64,000 bases of DNA from Tardibacter chloracetimidivorans. GTDB lineage: Bacteria; Pseudomonadota; Alphaproteobacteria; Sphingomonadales; Sphingomonadaceae. The stretch lies in assembly GCF_001890385.1 (NCBI RefSeq), contig NZ_CP018221.1, positions 3,149,501-3,213,500 on the forward strand, written 5' to 3'. Position 1 is the first letter of the stretch. Each line of letters begins with the position of its first letter. Below are positions 25,691-34,147 of this stretch, piece by piece. A program made the translations under genes and the position numbers. The notes under the pieces are model-generated. The model saw only the letters and a program-made list of their open reading frames with translations. It was not told the DNA's origin and did not search any database.

Positions 25691-26298
25691 TTGCTGTTCC
25701 TCAGCGACTGCATGCGCCCAAGATAGCGGGCGATCACATCTATTTCGAGATTGACCTCGCGACCGGGCTCCAGCGTTTCAAAGCTGGTCACCTGCGCGGT
25801 ATGCGGAATGACGTTGATGCCAAACCGCACGCCGCCGCCGGGCAGGTCGTCCACCGTATTCATCGTCAGGGAAACCCCGTCGACCGCGATTGACCCCTTG
25901 GGCGCCAGAAACGGTGCAAGCTCGGCCCCGGCCTCGATCTCTACGCGCTGCGAATCACCCTCTGGCGCGACGGCGGCGATTCTGCCGACGCCGTCGACAT
26001 GGCCGGTGACGATGTGGCCGCCAAGTTCGTCGCCCACTTTCAGCGCGCGCTCAAGGTTCAGCCGCCGTCCGACGGTCCACTGGCCCTGAGCGGTGCGGCG
26101 CACGGTTTCGGTCGAAACATCGACGGCAAACCAGCCCTCATCCTTGTCCACCACCGTCAGGCATACGCCCGAACAGGCGATCGACGCGCCCAGATCGACG
26201 CCAGCCATGTCATAGGCGGCGCGCACCCGCACGCGCAGGTCGCCGCGCTGCTCGATGGCGTCGATCGTGCCGACATCGGTGATGATTCCCGTGAACAT
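25687..26298 (-). CDS. ribE: Riboflavin synthase alpha chain
   Basis: 203 residues with two lumazine-binding repeats: MFTGIITDVGTIDAIEQ at the N-terminus, VCLTVVDKDEGWFAVDVS and a second copy with GSIAVDGVSLTMN. It converts two lumazines to riboflavin and the pyrimidine precursor. Overlaps ribBX by ATGA and follows ribD after 10 bases. Confidence 0.96.
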   Translation of the reverse strand: MFTGIITDVGTIDAIEQRGDLRVRVRAAYDMAGVDLGASIACSGVCLTVVDKDEGWFAVDVSTETVRRTAQGQWTVGRRLNLERALKVGDELGGHIVTGHVDGVGRIAAVAPEGDSQRVEIEAGAELAPFLAPKGSIAVDGVSLTMNTVDDLPGGGVRFGINVIPHTAQVTSFETLEPGREVNLEIDVIARYLGRMQSLRNSK

Positions 26299-26308
26299 GC
26301 GAGATGCC

Positions 26309-27298
26309 CTAGCGCGTGCGAAGGTAGACGTCGAGGGAGTCGGCGTCGAACCTTCGCTGATCCGTCATGCGCCATCGCCCGTGCGCCGCCGACAGGTCGG
26401 CAAGGCCGATGTCGCCCAGCGCAGGCCTGCCCCCGCCGATCAATATGGGGGCGCTGTAAAGCAGCAGCCGGTCCACCAGATCGGCGGCGAGGAACGCGGC
26501 TGCGGTGGCGGCCCCGCCTTCCACCAGCAGATGGTCGACCTTGTCCAGCGCGGCGATGTCGCCGGGGGACTTGAGGCTCTCCCAGCCGTTCGCCGCCTTG
26601 CCGCCGGTCAGCACCGCGCGCCGGGGGGATCGGTCCTCAAGCCCGGTCAGCCGGACGTCCAGCTTCGGCGCGTCGGCCTCCAGCGTGCCGCGCCCCACCA
26701 GGATCATCTCTGCGCGCGCGCGCTCCAGATGGGCATGGGCGCGCGCCGCGTCCCCGGTGATCCACCGGCTCCGGCCATCGGCCATGGCGATGCACCCGTC
26801 GAGCGATGTCGCAAGCTTGAGCGTCACATGCGGACGGCCCAGCCGCTGGCGGGTGAAGAAACCCGCCATCATCGCTTCGGCCTCGTCGGCCCTTGTCCCT
26901 TCAATGACGCTGATGCCGGCCGCGCGCAGCCGCTCCGCGCCTTTGCCGTCGGTGCGCGGGTCGGGATCGCCAGCGCCGATCACCACACGCGCGGGACGCG
27001 CCGCCGTCAGCAGGTCGGCGCAGGCGGGGCCGCGCGCGCTTTCATGGGCGCAGGGTTCCAGCGTGACATATACCGTCGCGCCTTTTGCGGCGACGCCCGC
27101 CTGTTCCAGCGCCATGGCCTCGGCATGGGGGCGTCCTCCGGGCGCGGTCCAGCCGCGTCCGACGACCCGGCCGTCGCGCACGATAACGCAGCCCACATTG
27201 GGGTTGGGTGCTGTCCTGCCACGGCCGCGCGCCGACAGGGCGAGCGCCGAACCCATCCAGCGGCGGTCGGTGTCGGCGATGCCCCCCCCGCCGGTCAT
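26309..27298 (-). CDS. ribD: Bifunctional riboflavin deaminase/reductase
   Basis: 329 residues. The deaminase part has the zinc motif GRPHAEAMALEQAG and TLEPCAHES...PACADLL; the reductase part has RPHVTLKLATSLDGCIAMADGRSRWITG and LLVEGGAATAAAFL. Deaminates then reduces the pyrimidine intermediate. The start overlaps the stop of the preceding membrane-protein gene (ATGA). Confidence 0.95.
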   Translation of the reverse strand: MTGGGGIADTDRRWMGSALALSARGRGRTAPNPNVGCVIVRDGRVVGRGWTAPGGRPHAEAMALEQAGVAAKGATVYVTLEPCAHESARGPACADLLTAARPARVVIGAGDPDPRTDGKGAERLRAAGISVIEGTRADEAEAMMAGFFTRQRLGRPHVTLKLATSLDGCIAMADGRSRWITGDAARAHAHLERARAEMILVGRGTLEADAPKLDVRLTGLEDRSPRRAVLTGGKAANGWESLKSPGDIAALDKVDHLLVEGGAATAAAFLAADLVDRLLLYSAPILIGGGRPALGDIGLADLSAAHGRWRMTDQRRFDADSLDVYLRTR

Positions 27299-27678
27299 TC
27301 GATGCCCAGCGACTTGCCCAGCTTCTGATATTGACGGCGGCGCTCTTCTTCCTGCTGCCTTTGCACCGCCTGGTCGCGCCGCTGCCGCGCTGCGATTTCG
27401 GCCTCGCTGCGGTTGGCGCGCCAGTTCTCGACATAGATGATCTGCTCGCCCGGCCCGAGCTTCCGGAAATCGCTGTCGAGCAGGAAGCCGAACAGGACGG
27501 CAAAGGTCATGGCGAAGGCCAGCGCCAGAAACAGCCAGCGTCGCCGGTCCATGTTGCTGAACATGGATTTGAGATCGCCCGCAGCGTCGCGAAAGGCCGG
27601 TTGCGGAAACGCGGCGCGCTTCGGCCGGCGGGGCGCGGCCATGGGCGTCAGTGGCATTGGTGGGCGCGGTTCGTCCAT
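27295..27678 (-). CDS. Single-pass membrane protein upstream of ribD
   Basis: 127 residues from ATG 27678. A basic N-terminus (about 1-45), a single hydrophobic helix RRWLFLALAFAMTFAVLFGFL and a C-terminal Arg/Gln/Glu-rich coiled coil (about 90-120: ERRRQYQKL). Its stop overlaps the ribD start, so it is translated with the rib genes. Function unknown; no family recognised. Similar short proteins are often found next to ribD in sphingomonads, to my knowledge without a known role. Confidence 0.7.
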   Translation of the reverse strand: MDEPRPPMPLTPMAAPRRPKRAAFPQPAFRDAAGDLKSMFSNMDRRRWLFLALAFAMTFAVLFGFLLDSDFRKLGPGEQIIYVENWRANRSEAEIAARQRRDQAVQRQQEEERRRQYQKLGKSLGIE

Positions 27679-27694
27679 CGATGCTAGATAGGGA

Positions 27695-28669
27695 CTATTG
27701 CCGCCCGCCGCCAGATGCGCGGCCATATTCGGCGGTTTGGGCCTGTTCCCGTCCGATGTGCTGTTCTCCGCGAAGCGCGGCGCGCTCCACCTGTCGCTGG
27801 CGTTCGGCGAAGCGCGCCTTGCTCTCCTCGTCGCGCTCTTCATGGCAGGCGGGACAGGTCACGCCTTCCACATAAAGCGGGGACAAGCGGTCCGCCGGGC
27901 TCACCGGCATGCGGCATCCGTGGCACAGCGCGTGGCTGCCGGGGGCAAGGCCGTGGCCCAGCGCCACCCGCTGATCGAAGACGAAGCATTCGCCTTCCCA
28001 GAGGCTTTCTTCCGGGGGCACCCTCTCCAGATATTTGAGGATGCCGCCTTTCAGGTGATAGACCTCCTCGACGCCGCGCGCCTTGACGAAGGCGGTGGCC
28101 TTTTCGCAGCGGATTCCGCCGGTGCAGAACATCGCGATGCGCGGCGGCTTGTCGCCAAAGCCCGATGAAAGCCTGTCGAACCAGTCAGGAAAGTCCCTGA
28201 ACGATGCGGTCTGGGGATTGATGGCGCCGCTGAAGGTGCCGATATCCACTTCATAATCGTTGCGGGTGTCGATCACCACCACGTCCGGCGCGCCGATCAG
28301 CGCGTTCCAGTCCTCCGGGTCGACATAGGCCCCCGTGTCGCGCGCCGGGTCAATGCCGGGCACGCCCATGGTGACGATCTCCCTCTTCAGCCGCACCTTC
28401 ATGCGGAAGAAGGGCATTTCGGCAGCGTCCGATTCCTTCACGTCAAGAGCGGCGCAGCCGGACAGGGCGCGGATATGGGCAAGCACCCGGTCCACGCCTT
28501 CGCGCGTTCCGGCGATGGTGCCGTTGATCCCCTCGGGCGCAAGCAGCAGTGTACCTTTGGTCCCGGCCTCCCGGCAGACGGCTTCCAGCGGCGCGCGCAG
28601 CGCCGCATGATCGTCAAAGCTCGCAAAGCGATAGAGCGCGGCGACCACCACCGGCAATGCATGGGTCAT
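27695..28669 (-). CDS. trhO: tRNA uridine(34) hydroxylase, rhodanese-type
   Basis: 324 residues from ATG 28669. An N-terminal acylphosphatase-like domain is followed by a rhodanese domain ([20 protein letters not shown]) with the active-site loop [16 protein letters not shown]. Uses O2 to hydroxylate uridine 34 of tRNAs that then carry mo5U-type modification. A C-terminal zinc-binding region ([10 protein letters not shown]...[11 protein letters not shown]) is present. The start overlaps the CinA-like stop by one base (TGATG). Confidence 0.92.
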   Translation of the reverse strand: MTHALPVVVAALYRFASFDDHAALRAPLEAVCREAGTKGTLLLAPEGINGTIAGTREGVDRVLAHIRALSGCAALDVKESDAAEMPFFRMKVRLKREIVTMGVPGIDPARDTGAYVDPEDWNALIGAPDVVVIDTRNDYEVDIGTFSGAINPQTASFRDFPDWFDRLSSGFGDKPPRIAMFCTGGIRCEKATAFVKARGVEEVYHLKGGILKYLERVPPEESLWEGECFVFDQRVALGHGLAPGSHALCHGCRMPVSPADRLSPLYVEGVTCPACHEERDEESKARFAERQRQVERAALRGEQHIGREQAQTAEYGRASGGGRQ

Positions 28670-29424
28670 CAGATGCCGCCGTCCACCGGATGCCAGCCAT
28701 GCGCCTTCAGCCCTTCCATCAGCGCCGTCGCGCAAAGGTTCAGCTGGTGCGGGTCGGTGGACCGGATGACGAAGTTCGCGCCGACGCCGCCGTCCCGGAA
28801 AAAGGGATAGCTGCCGATCTGGCATCCCTCGTGCGCCCGTTCCACCTTCAGCAGCAGTTCGGCCACCTCGCTTTCGGCGACGCTGCAGCCGATGGTGTGC
28901 GACAGCATCGGCCTGCCGCCTTCCAGCGTGCCGCTCAGCGCGTCCATCATGTTGAGCGCGATTCGCGGCACGCCTGCCAGCACGAAAACGTTTCCCATGC
29001 GGATGCCGGGCGCGCCCGATGTCGCGTTCTCGATCAGCTCGGCGCCTTTCGGCACCCGCGCCATGCGCAGCCGGCCCTCGTTCAGCCCGCCCCGGCTTTC
29101 GTAATAATCGGCGAGGATCGCCCTCGCGCGGGGGTGGATGACGACGGGCACGCCAAACGCCTGCGCAACGGCGTCCACCGTGATGTCGTCATGGGTCGGC
29201 CCGATTCCGCCGGTCGTGAACACATAGTCATGGGCAGACCTGAGCGCGTTCACCGCACTCACGATCTGGTCCATCAGGTCCGCGACGATCCGCACCTCGG
29301 CCAGGCGGACGCCCTGCACGTTCAGCCATTTCGCGCTGTTGGCGATATTGGCGTCCTGCGTCCTGCCGGACAGTATCTCGTCGCCGATCACGACAAGCCC
29401 TGCTGTCCAGATGCGCTCACTCAC
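28669..29424 (-). CDS. CinA N-terminal domain protein (competence/damage-inducible protein A type)
   Basis: 251 residues from GTG 29424 ([20 protein letters not shown]). MoaB/MogA-like molybdopterin-binding fold with IGDEILSG and [12 protein letters not shown]. It corresponds to the N-terminal half of CinA only; the C-terminal nicotinamide mononucleotide deamidase domain is absent. Stand-alone copies of this length are common in alphaproteobacteria. Chemical role uncertain. Divergent from map (66-base gap). Confidence 0.85.
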   Translation of the reverse strand: MSERIWTAGLVVIGDEILSGRTQDANIANSAKWLNVQGVRLAEVRIVADLMDQIVSAVNALRSAHDYVFTTGGIGPTHDDITVDAVAQAFGVPVVIHPRARAILADYYESRGGLNEGRLRMARVPKGAELIENATSGAPGIRMGNVFVLAGVPRIALNMMDALSGTLEGGRPMLSHTIGCSVAESEVAELLLKVERAHEGCQIGSYPFFRDGGVGANFVIRSTDPHQLNLCATALMEGLKAHGWHPVDGGI

Positions 29425-29490
29425 TCGCCATGACTCCCGAAAGCGGCTCTTCGCTCGCAAAAATGATCCTGCGTTGCTATATGCGCATTT

Positions 29491-30321
29491 ATGACCAGTT
29501 ACACCATCGTAGAGGCGGCGGAAGACGCCGAAATCGCGGGCAGCGCGATCAAGCTCCATGGGCCGGACGGCTTTGCCGGCATGCACACGGCCGGGCGGCT
29601 CGCCGCCGAGGTGCTCGACATGCTCGCGCCGCATGTCGTCCCCGGCGTCACCACGGACGAGCTGAACCGGCTCGCCCATGACATGATCGTCGCGGCAGGG
29701 GCAGCGCCTGCGCCGCTCAACTATCGGGGCTTTCCCAAATCGATCTGCACGTCGATCAACCATGTCGTCTGCCACGGCATTCCGGGGCCGAAAACGCTGA
29801 AATCGGGCGACATCGTCAATATCGACGTCACCACCGTCGTCGACGGCTGGCACGGCGACACCAGCCGCATGTTCCTTGTGGGCGACGTTCCGCTGAAGGC
29901 GCGCAAGCTGGTGGACGTCACCTATGAGGCGATGATGCTCGGCATCGAGCAGGCGCGCCCCGGCAACACCATGGGCGACGTCGGCCATGCCATCCAGAGC
30001 CATGCGGAAAAGCACCGCTACGGCGTGGTGCGCGATTTCTGCGGGCACGGGCTTGGCCGCGTGTTCCACGATGCGCCCAATGTCGTCCATGTCGGGCGTC
30101 CCGGCGCGGGCATCGTGCTGAAGCCCGGCATGTTCTTCACCATAGAGCCGATGATCAACGGCGGCCGTCCCGATGTGAAGGTGCTGGACGACGGCTGGAC
30201 GGCGGTGACCCGCGACCGGTCGCTGTCCGCGCAGTTCGAGCATTCGATCGGCATCACCGAGACCGGCTGCGAGATTTTCACCGCAAGCCCCAAGGGCCTC
30301 AACGCGCCGCCCTATCTCTAG
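29491..30321 (+). CDS. map: Methionine aminopeptidase type I
   Basis: 276 residues. Removes N-terminal Met. Metal and substrate residues are seen in HVVCHGIP, GDIVNIDVTTVVDGWHGDTSRMF (two Asp ligands), CGHGLGRVFHDAPNVVHVG (His), FFTIEPMI (Glu) and FEHSIGIT (Glu). An N-terminal extension of about 20 residues fits the alphaproteobacterial form. Its TAG stop shares CTAG with the convergent methyltransferase gene. Confidence 0.96.
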   Translation: MTSYTIVEAAEDAEIAGSAIKLHGPDGFAGMHTAGRLAAEVLDMLAPHVVPGVTTDELNRLAHDMIVAAGAAPAPLNYRGFPKSICTSINHVVCHGIPGPKTLKSGDIVNIDVTTVVDGWHGDTSRMFLVGDVPLKARKLVDVTYEAMMLGIEQARPGNTMGDVGHAIQSHAEKHRYGVVRDFCGHGLGRVFHDAPNVVHVGRPGAGIVLKPGMFFTIEPMINGGRPDVKVLDDGWTAVTRDRSLSAQFEHSIGITETGCEIFTASPKGLNAPPYL

Positions 30322-31595
30322 ATTTTCTGCAGCGTGACCTGCGCGACGTCGATCCCGCCGCCGCGAAAGCCGCCTTCGCAATACATCAGATAATATCGCC
30401 ACAGCCGGTGGAAATGCGCGTCGAAGCCGGGCGGCAGGCGCGCTTCGGAGACCGCCGCGTCGAATCGCTCCCGCCAGCGGCGCAGCGTTTCGGCATAGTG
30501 CGCGGCATAGCCCTTGCGGTCCTCCCACGACAGGCCGTGCCCCTCGGCGATGGCGCGAAAGCGCCGCTCCGAAATCAGCAGGCCGCCGGGAAAGATATAG
30601 GTCTGGATGAAGTCGGCGTTGCGCGCATAGCCTTCAAAGATCGCCTCGTCGATCGAGATGAACTGCACCGCAGCCTTTCCGCCGGGCCTCAGCACGCGCG
30701 CGACCGCTCCCAGAAAGTCGGGCCAATATTCCTGCCCTACCGCTTCCACCATTTCGACACTCGCGATCGCATCGAACCGGCCGTCGACGTCCCGATAGTC
30801 GGTGAGGCTGAACGTCACCCGGTCGGCAAGGCCCGCCCGCTCCACCCGGGCGCGGGCATGGGCAAGCTGTTCTTCCGACAGGGTGATGCTGGTCACCTGC
30901 GCGCCATATTGGCGCGCTGCGGTTTCGGCCAGATAGCCCCAGCCGCTGCCGATCTCCAGCAGCCGGTCGCCCGGCTTCAGGTCCAGCCGGTCCAGCAGCA
31001 GGCGCACCTTTCGGGCCTGCGCCTGCTCCAGCGGCTCGGCGGCGGAGACGGGTTCGGCGAAGACGGCGCTTGAATAGGTCAGCGTCTCGTCCAGCCAGGC
31101 CTGGTAGAAGTCATTCCCGAGATCGTAATGGAAATTGATGTTGCGCCGCGCGCCCGTGCGGGTGTTCGCCTGAAACGTCCTCACCAGCCGGTTGAACAGC
31201 CGGTTCGGCCCCGACGCGCGGCCCGCCTCGCCCAGGCTGATGCGATTGACCATGAACAGCTCGAACAGCGCCACCGGATCGGGGCTTTCCCACTCGCCTT
31301 CCATCCAGGCGCGGAACCAGCCGACCGAGCCGCTCACCGCCAGCCTGACGAGCGCGCGCCAGCTGTTGAGCGCGACCGTCGCGTCCGGCCCCGGCTTCCG
31401 CCCGCCGAGCGTCCGTTCGCTCCCGTCCGGCAGGCGGAGCCGGATGGAGCCTTGCTCCAGCCCGGAGTCGATACGGTCGAGCAGCCGCGCCGCGCCGCGT
31501 CCGATGATGCGCGACACCAGCCCGCCGCCCGTGGAAAAGCGCCTGTCGGCGGTCAGCAGATGTCGTCCGCGCGGCGGCGGATAGATGGTGGTCAT
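30318..31595 (-). CDS. Cyclopropane-fatty-acyl-phospholipid synthase family methyltransferase
   Basis: 425 residues. N-terminal domain (1-120), then the SAM methyltransferase core with LDETLTYSSAVF, ERLLEIGSGWGYLAETAA (SAM loop), IASVEMVEAVGQEYW and GYARNADFIQTYIFPGG. Matches the CFAS family that adds a methylene bridge to unsaturated phospholipid acyl chains; some members instead methylate related lipids, so exact product is uncertain. The stop is in a CTAG palindrome shared with map. Confidence 0.85.
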   Translation of the reverse strand: MTTIYPPPRGRHLLTADRRFSTGGGLVSRIIGRGAARLLDRIDSGLEQGSIRLRLPDGSERTLGGRKPGPDATVALNSWRALVRLAVSGSVGWFRAWMEGEWESPDPVALFELFMVNRISLGEAGRASGPNRLFNRLVRTFQANTRTGARRNINFHYDLGNDFYQAWLDETLTYSSAVFAEPVSAAEPLEQAQARKVRLLLDRLDLKPGDRLLEIGSGWGYLAETAARQYGAQVTSITLSEEQLAHARARVERAGLADRVTFSLTDYRDVDGRFDAIASVEMVEAVGQEYWPDFLGAVARVLRPGGKAAVQFISIDEAIFEGYARNADFIQTYIFPGGLLISERRFRAIAEGHGLSWEDRKGYAAHYAETLRRWRERFDAAVSEARLPPGFDAHFHRLWRYYLMYCEGGFRGGGIDVAQVTLQKI

Positions 31596-31621
31596 GGCGT
31601 TTCGGATATTGGGCGCGCGGC

Positions 31622-33013
31622 TCAGCTTTTTCCAGACTTTACCGCATCAAGCGCCGCCAGAGCCCGTGCCCGCGCTTCGGCATGGCCGATGAGCGGTTCG
31701 GGATAGCCCGCGGGCGGCGAGGGGGCCGTCCATGGCTCATGGATATGGGCGTCATCCAGATCGCTGAGTTCGGGCACCCATTCGCGGATATAGTCCGCCG
31801 CGTTGAACTTCGCGCTTTGCGAGAGCGGGGCCATGATGCGGTAAAAGGGTGCGGAATCCACGCCGGTCCCCGCCACCCATTGCCAGTTCATGCTGTTGTT
31901 GCCGTAATCGGCGTCGACCAGCGTGCCCCAGAACCAGCGCGCGCCGTGCTGCCAGTCGATCAGCAGATGCTTGATGAGGAAGCTGGCGGCGATCATCCGC
32001 ACGCGATTGTGCATCCAGCCCGTCGCCCAGAGCTGCCGCATTCCCGCATCGATGATCGGATAGCCGGTACGGCCTCGCGTCCATGCCTCGAAATCGGCCT
32101 TGCCCGATCGGGCGTTGATCGACCGCCAGGAAAAGCCGTCGAACTGCTCGCGCCCGTTTTCCTCGCCCAGCCGTGGAAATTGCTGCACCTGGCCAAGCGC
32201 AAAATCCCGCCATGCCAGTTCGCGCAGGAAAGGCCCGGCTCTGGCGTGCGCCTGTTTTGACGCCATGTGCCACACCGTGGCCGGCGAGATTTCGCCGAAG
32301 TGGAGGTGCGGCGAAAGCCGGGACGTGCCCTCGACCGACGGCAGGTTGCGCGTGGCGTCATAATCGGCGACTTCGGGTAGGAAGTGCCTGAGCGCGGCCT
32401 TCGCGCCTTCCTCGCCCGGGGTCCACACGTCAAAGCCCTTTGCCCAGTCGGGGCGCCTGGGCAGCAGTTTCCAGTCGGCGAGCGCCTCTCCGCGCGGCGG
32501 CTTCGGCAACGGCTTCAGGCTTTGCGGCGCGGCCTCGGGCTTGTGCGGCGGCATCTGGTCCAGCAGCGCCCGCCAGAAAGGCGTGAAGACGCGATAGCTC
32601 GCCCCGGTGCGGCTTGTGACCTGTTCCGGCGGGGCAAGCGTTGCGCCATGGTGCAGCACAAGCTCCACCGATTTCGCGAGCCGGGCCTCGGCGCGCCGCC
32701 ACCAGGGTTCATGATGCTGCACGGCATGGACGCGGCGAATGCCGGTTTCCCGCGCCAGTTCCGCAAGAACCTCGTCGCATTTTCCGCGCAGCAAAAGCAG
32801 CGGTGCGCCCTTGTCCTCCAACGCCGCCGACAGGCCTTTCAGGCTGTGGTGCAGCCACCACCGTTGCGCAGCACCAATGCGCCAGTCGCCGGGCGTCTCA
32901 TCGTCCAGCACATAGACGGGAAGCACCGGGCCATCGGCCGCGACAGCGCGCACGGCGGGCTGGTCGAACAGCCGCAGGTCTTGCCGGAACCAGAGGATGG
33001 AGCCTGCCGCCAC
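31622..33013 (-). CDS. phr: Deoxyribodipyrimidine photolyase
   Basis: 463 residues, GTG start. N-terminal Rossmann domain (SILWFRQDLRLFDQPA) for the antenna and a helical FAD domain with SRLSPHLHFGEISPATVW, WMHNRVRMIAASFLIKHLLIDW, DADYGNNSMNWQWVAGTG and the terminal FDAEAREYI-like segment (here SQSAKFNAADYIREWVPEL). Repairs pyrimidine dimers with blue light. Its 5' end lies 18 bases from korB's 3' end on the same strand. Confidence 0.93.
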   Translation of the reverse strand: MAAGSILWFRQDLRLFDQPAVRAVAADGPVLPVYVLDDETPGDWRIGAAQRWWLHHSLKGLSAALEDKGAPLLLLRGKCDEVLAELARETGIRRVHAVQHHEPWWRRAEARLAKSVELVLHHGATLAPPEQVTSRTGASYRVFTPFWRALLDQMPPHKPEAAPQSLKPLPKPPRGEALADWKLLPRRPDWAKGFDVWTPGEEGAKAALRHFLPEVADYDATRNLPSVEGTSRLSPHLHFGEISPATVWHMASKQAHARAGPFLRELAWRDFALGQVQQFPRLGEENGREQFDGFSWRSINARSGKADFEAWTRGRTGYPIIDAGMRQLWATGWMHNRVRMIAASFLIKHLLIDWQHGARWFWGTLVDADYGNNSMNWQWVAGTGVDSAPFYRIMAPLSQSAKFNAADYIREWVPELSDLDDAHIHEPWTAPSPPAGYPEPLIGHAEARARALAALDAVKSGKS

Positions 33014-33031
33014 GCCGCAAGCCCGTGTGGC

Positions 33032-34060
33032 CTAAAGCTCGGGATGTCCCCCCGGCGTCACCTTCCACGTCTGCCCCTTGGCGAGCAGCGCGTTGAGATC
33101 GGCCGTCTTGCCCTTGGCGGCTTCCAGATTCTGCGTGACGACGGCGCTTTCAAAGGTCGGTGCGGGGTCGCAATAGATGACGCCGAGCGCGATCGGGAAT
33201 GCCGGATAGGGCATGTCGATCAGCATCTGCGCGACGCCCTTGTTCGTCTCGTCATGGACGATGACGCCGGCCGCTTCCCAATTGCCGTCCACAACCTCGA
33301 CCACTTCCAGCTTCAGCCGCTCGCGGTCCAGCGTCAGGCCCTTCGCGCCATTGTCGAACAGCATCGGCTTGCCGTTTTCCACCCAGATCTGGTTGGCGGG
33401 CGCGGCCTTCTTCTCGGTGAAGCTTTCGAACACCGCATCGTTATAGACGATGCAGTTCTGGTAGATTTCGACAAAGCTCGCGCCCTTGTTGGCGTGCGCG
33501 CGCTTCAGCACTTCGGGAAGGTTCTTGTGCGTGTCGATGCCGCGCGCGACGAACCGCCCGCCCGAACCGAGCGCGAAGGCGCAGGGGCTGGTGGGCCGGT
33601 CCACCGATCCGAACGGGGTCGACGGCGATTTGGTGCCCACCCGGCTGGTGGGTGAATACTGGCCCTTGGTCAGCCCGTAGATCTCGTTGTTGAACAGCAG
33701 CACCTGGCAATCCAGGTTGCGCCGCAAAAGGTGCAGCATATGATTGCCGCCGATCGACAGGCCGTCGCCGTCGCCGGTCACCAGCCACACGTCCAGTTCG
33801 GGGTTGGCGAGCTTCACCCCCGTCGCCACCGCCGGCGCGCGGCCGTGGATAGTGTGGAAGCCATAGGTCGCCATGTAATAGGGAAATCGGCTCGAGCAGC
33901 CGATGCCGCTCACGAACACCGTCTTCGCGGGGTCGGCCCCGATTTCCGGCATGGTGCGCTGCACCGCCTTCAGGATCGCATAGTCGCCGCAGCCGGGGCA
34001 CCAGCGCACTTCCTGGTCGGAAGCGAAATCAGCGGCGGTGAGCTTGGTCATCTCGTTCAT
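33032..34060 (-). CDS. korB: 2-oxoacid:ferredoxin oxidoreductase, beta subunit
   Basis: 342 residues. ThDP-binding subunit: VRWCPGCGDYAILKAVQ with ligand cysteines, GIGCSSRFPYYM, and the ThDP motif VTGDGDGLSIGGNH. Likely acts on 2-oxoglutarate or related acids with ferredoxin as electron acceptor, as in other alphaproteobacteria that carry KorAB. The alpha subunit gene is upstream. The 87-base spacer between the two carries a pair of inverted palindromes. Confidence 0.9.
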   Translation of the reverse strand: MNEMTKLTAADFASDQEVRWCPGCGDYAILKAVQRTMPEIGADPAKTVFVSGIGCSSRFPYYMATYGFHTIHGRAPAVATGVKLANPELDVWLVTGDGDGLSIGGNHMLHLLRRNLDCQVLLFNNEIYGLTKGQYSPTSRVGTKSPSTPFGSVDRPTSPCAFALGSGGRFVARGIDTHKNLPEVLKRAHANKGASFVEIYQNCIVYNDAVFESFTEKKAAPANQIWVENGKPMLFDNGAKGLTLDRERLKLEVVEVVDGNWEAAGVIVHDETNKGVAQMLIDMPYPAFPIALGVIYCDPAPTFESAVVTQNLEAAKGKTADLNALLAKGQTWKVTPGGHPEL

Positions 34061-34069
34061 ATCATCATT

Positions 34070-34137
34070 CCCGTTCGTCCCGAGCGAAGTCCAGGGACGT
34101 TCCCGCGCGTGTCTCGACTCGGCTCGACACGAACGGG
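34070..34137. repeat. Two inverted palindrome units between korA and korB
   Basis: CCCGTTCGT (34070-34078) and ACGAACGGG (34129-34137) are perfect inverted copies. The inner bases repeat GAGCGAAGTC / GACTCGGCTC-like segments in inverse order, so this is a head-to-head pair of REP-like units of the kind spread through sphingomonad genomes. It sits inside an operon, between two genes that form one complex. Confidence 0.75.
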
Positions 34138-34147
34138 TCCGACTATC

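Noticed and set aside
29425-29490. FMN riboswitch ahead of the rib genes
   Set aside because: No RFN core sequence or hairpin set is visible in the short leader or between genes. A covariance search would decide.
28669-30528. Reading the CinA-like gene as a 619-residue protein
   Set aside because: The extra N-terminal part is the antisense of map. The GTG at 29424 gives the natural start (SERIWTAG).
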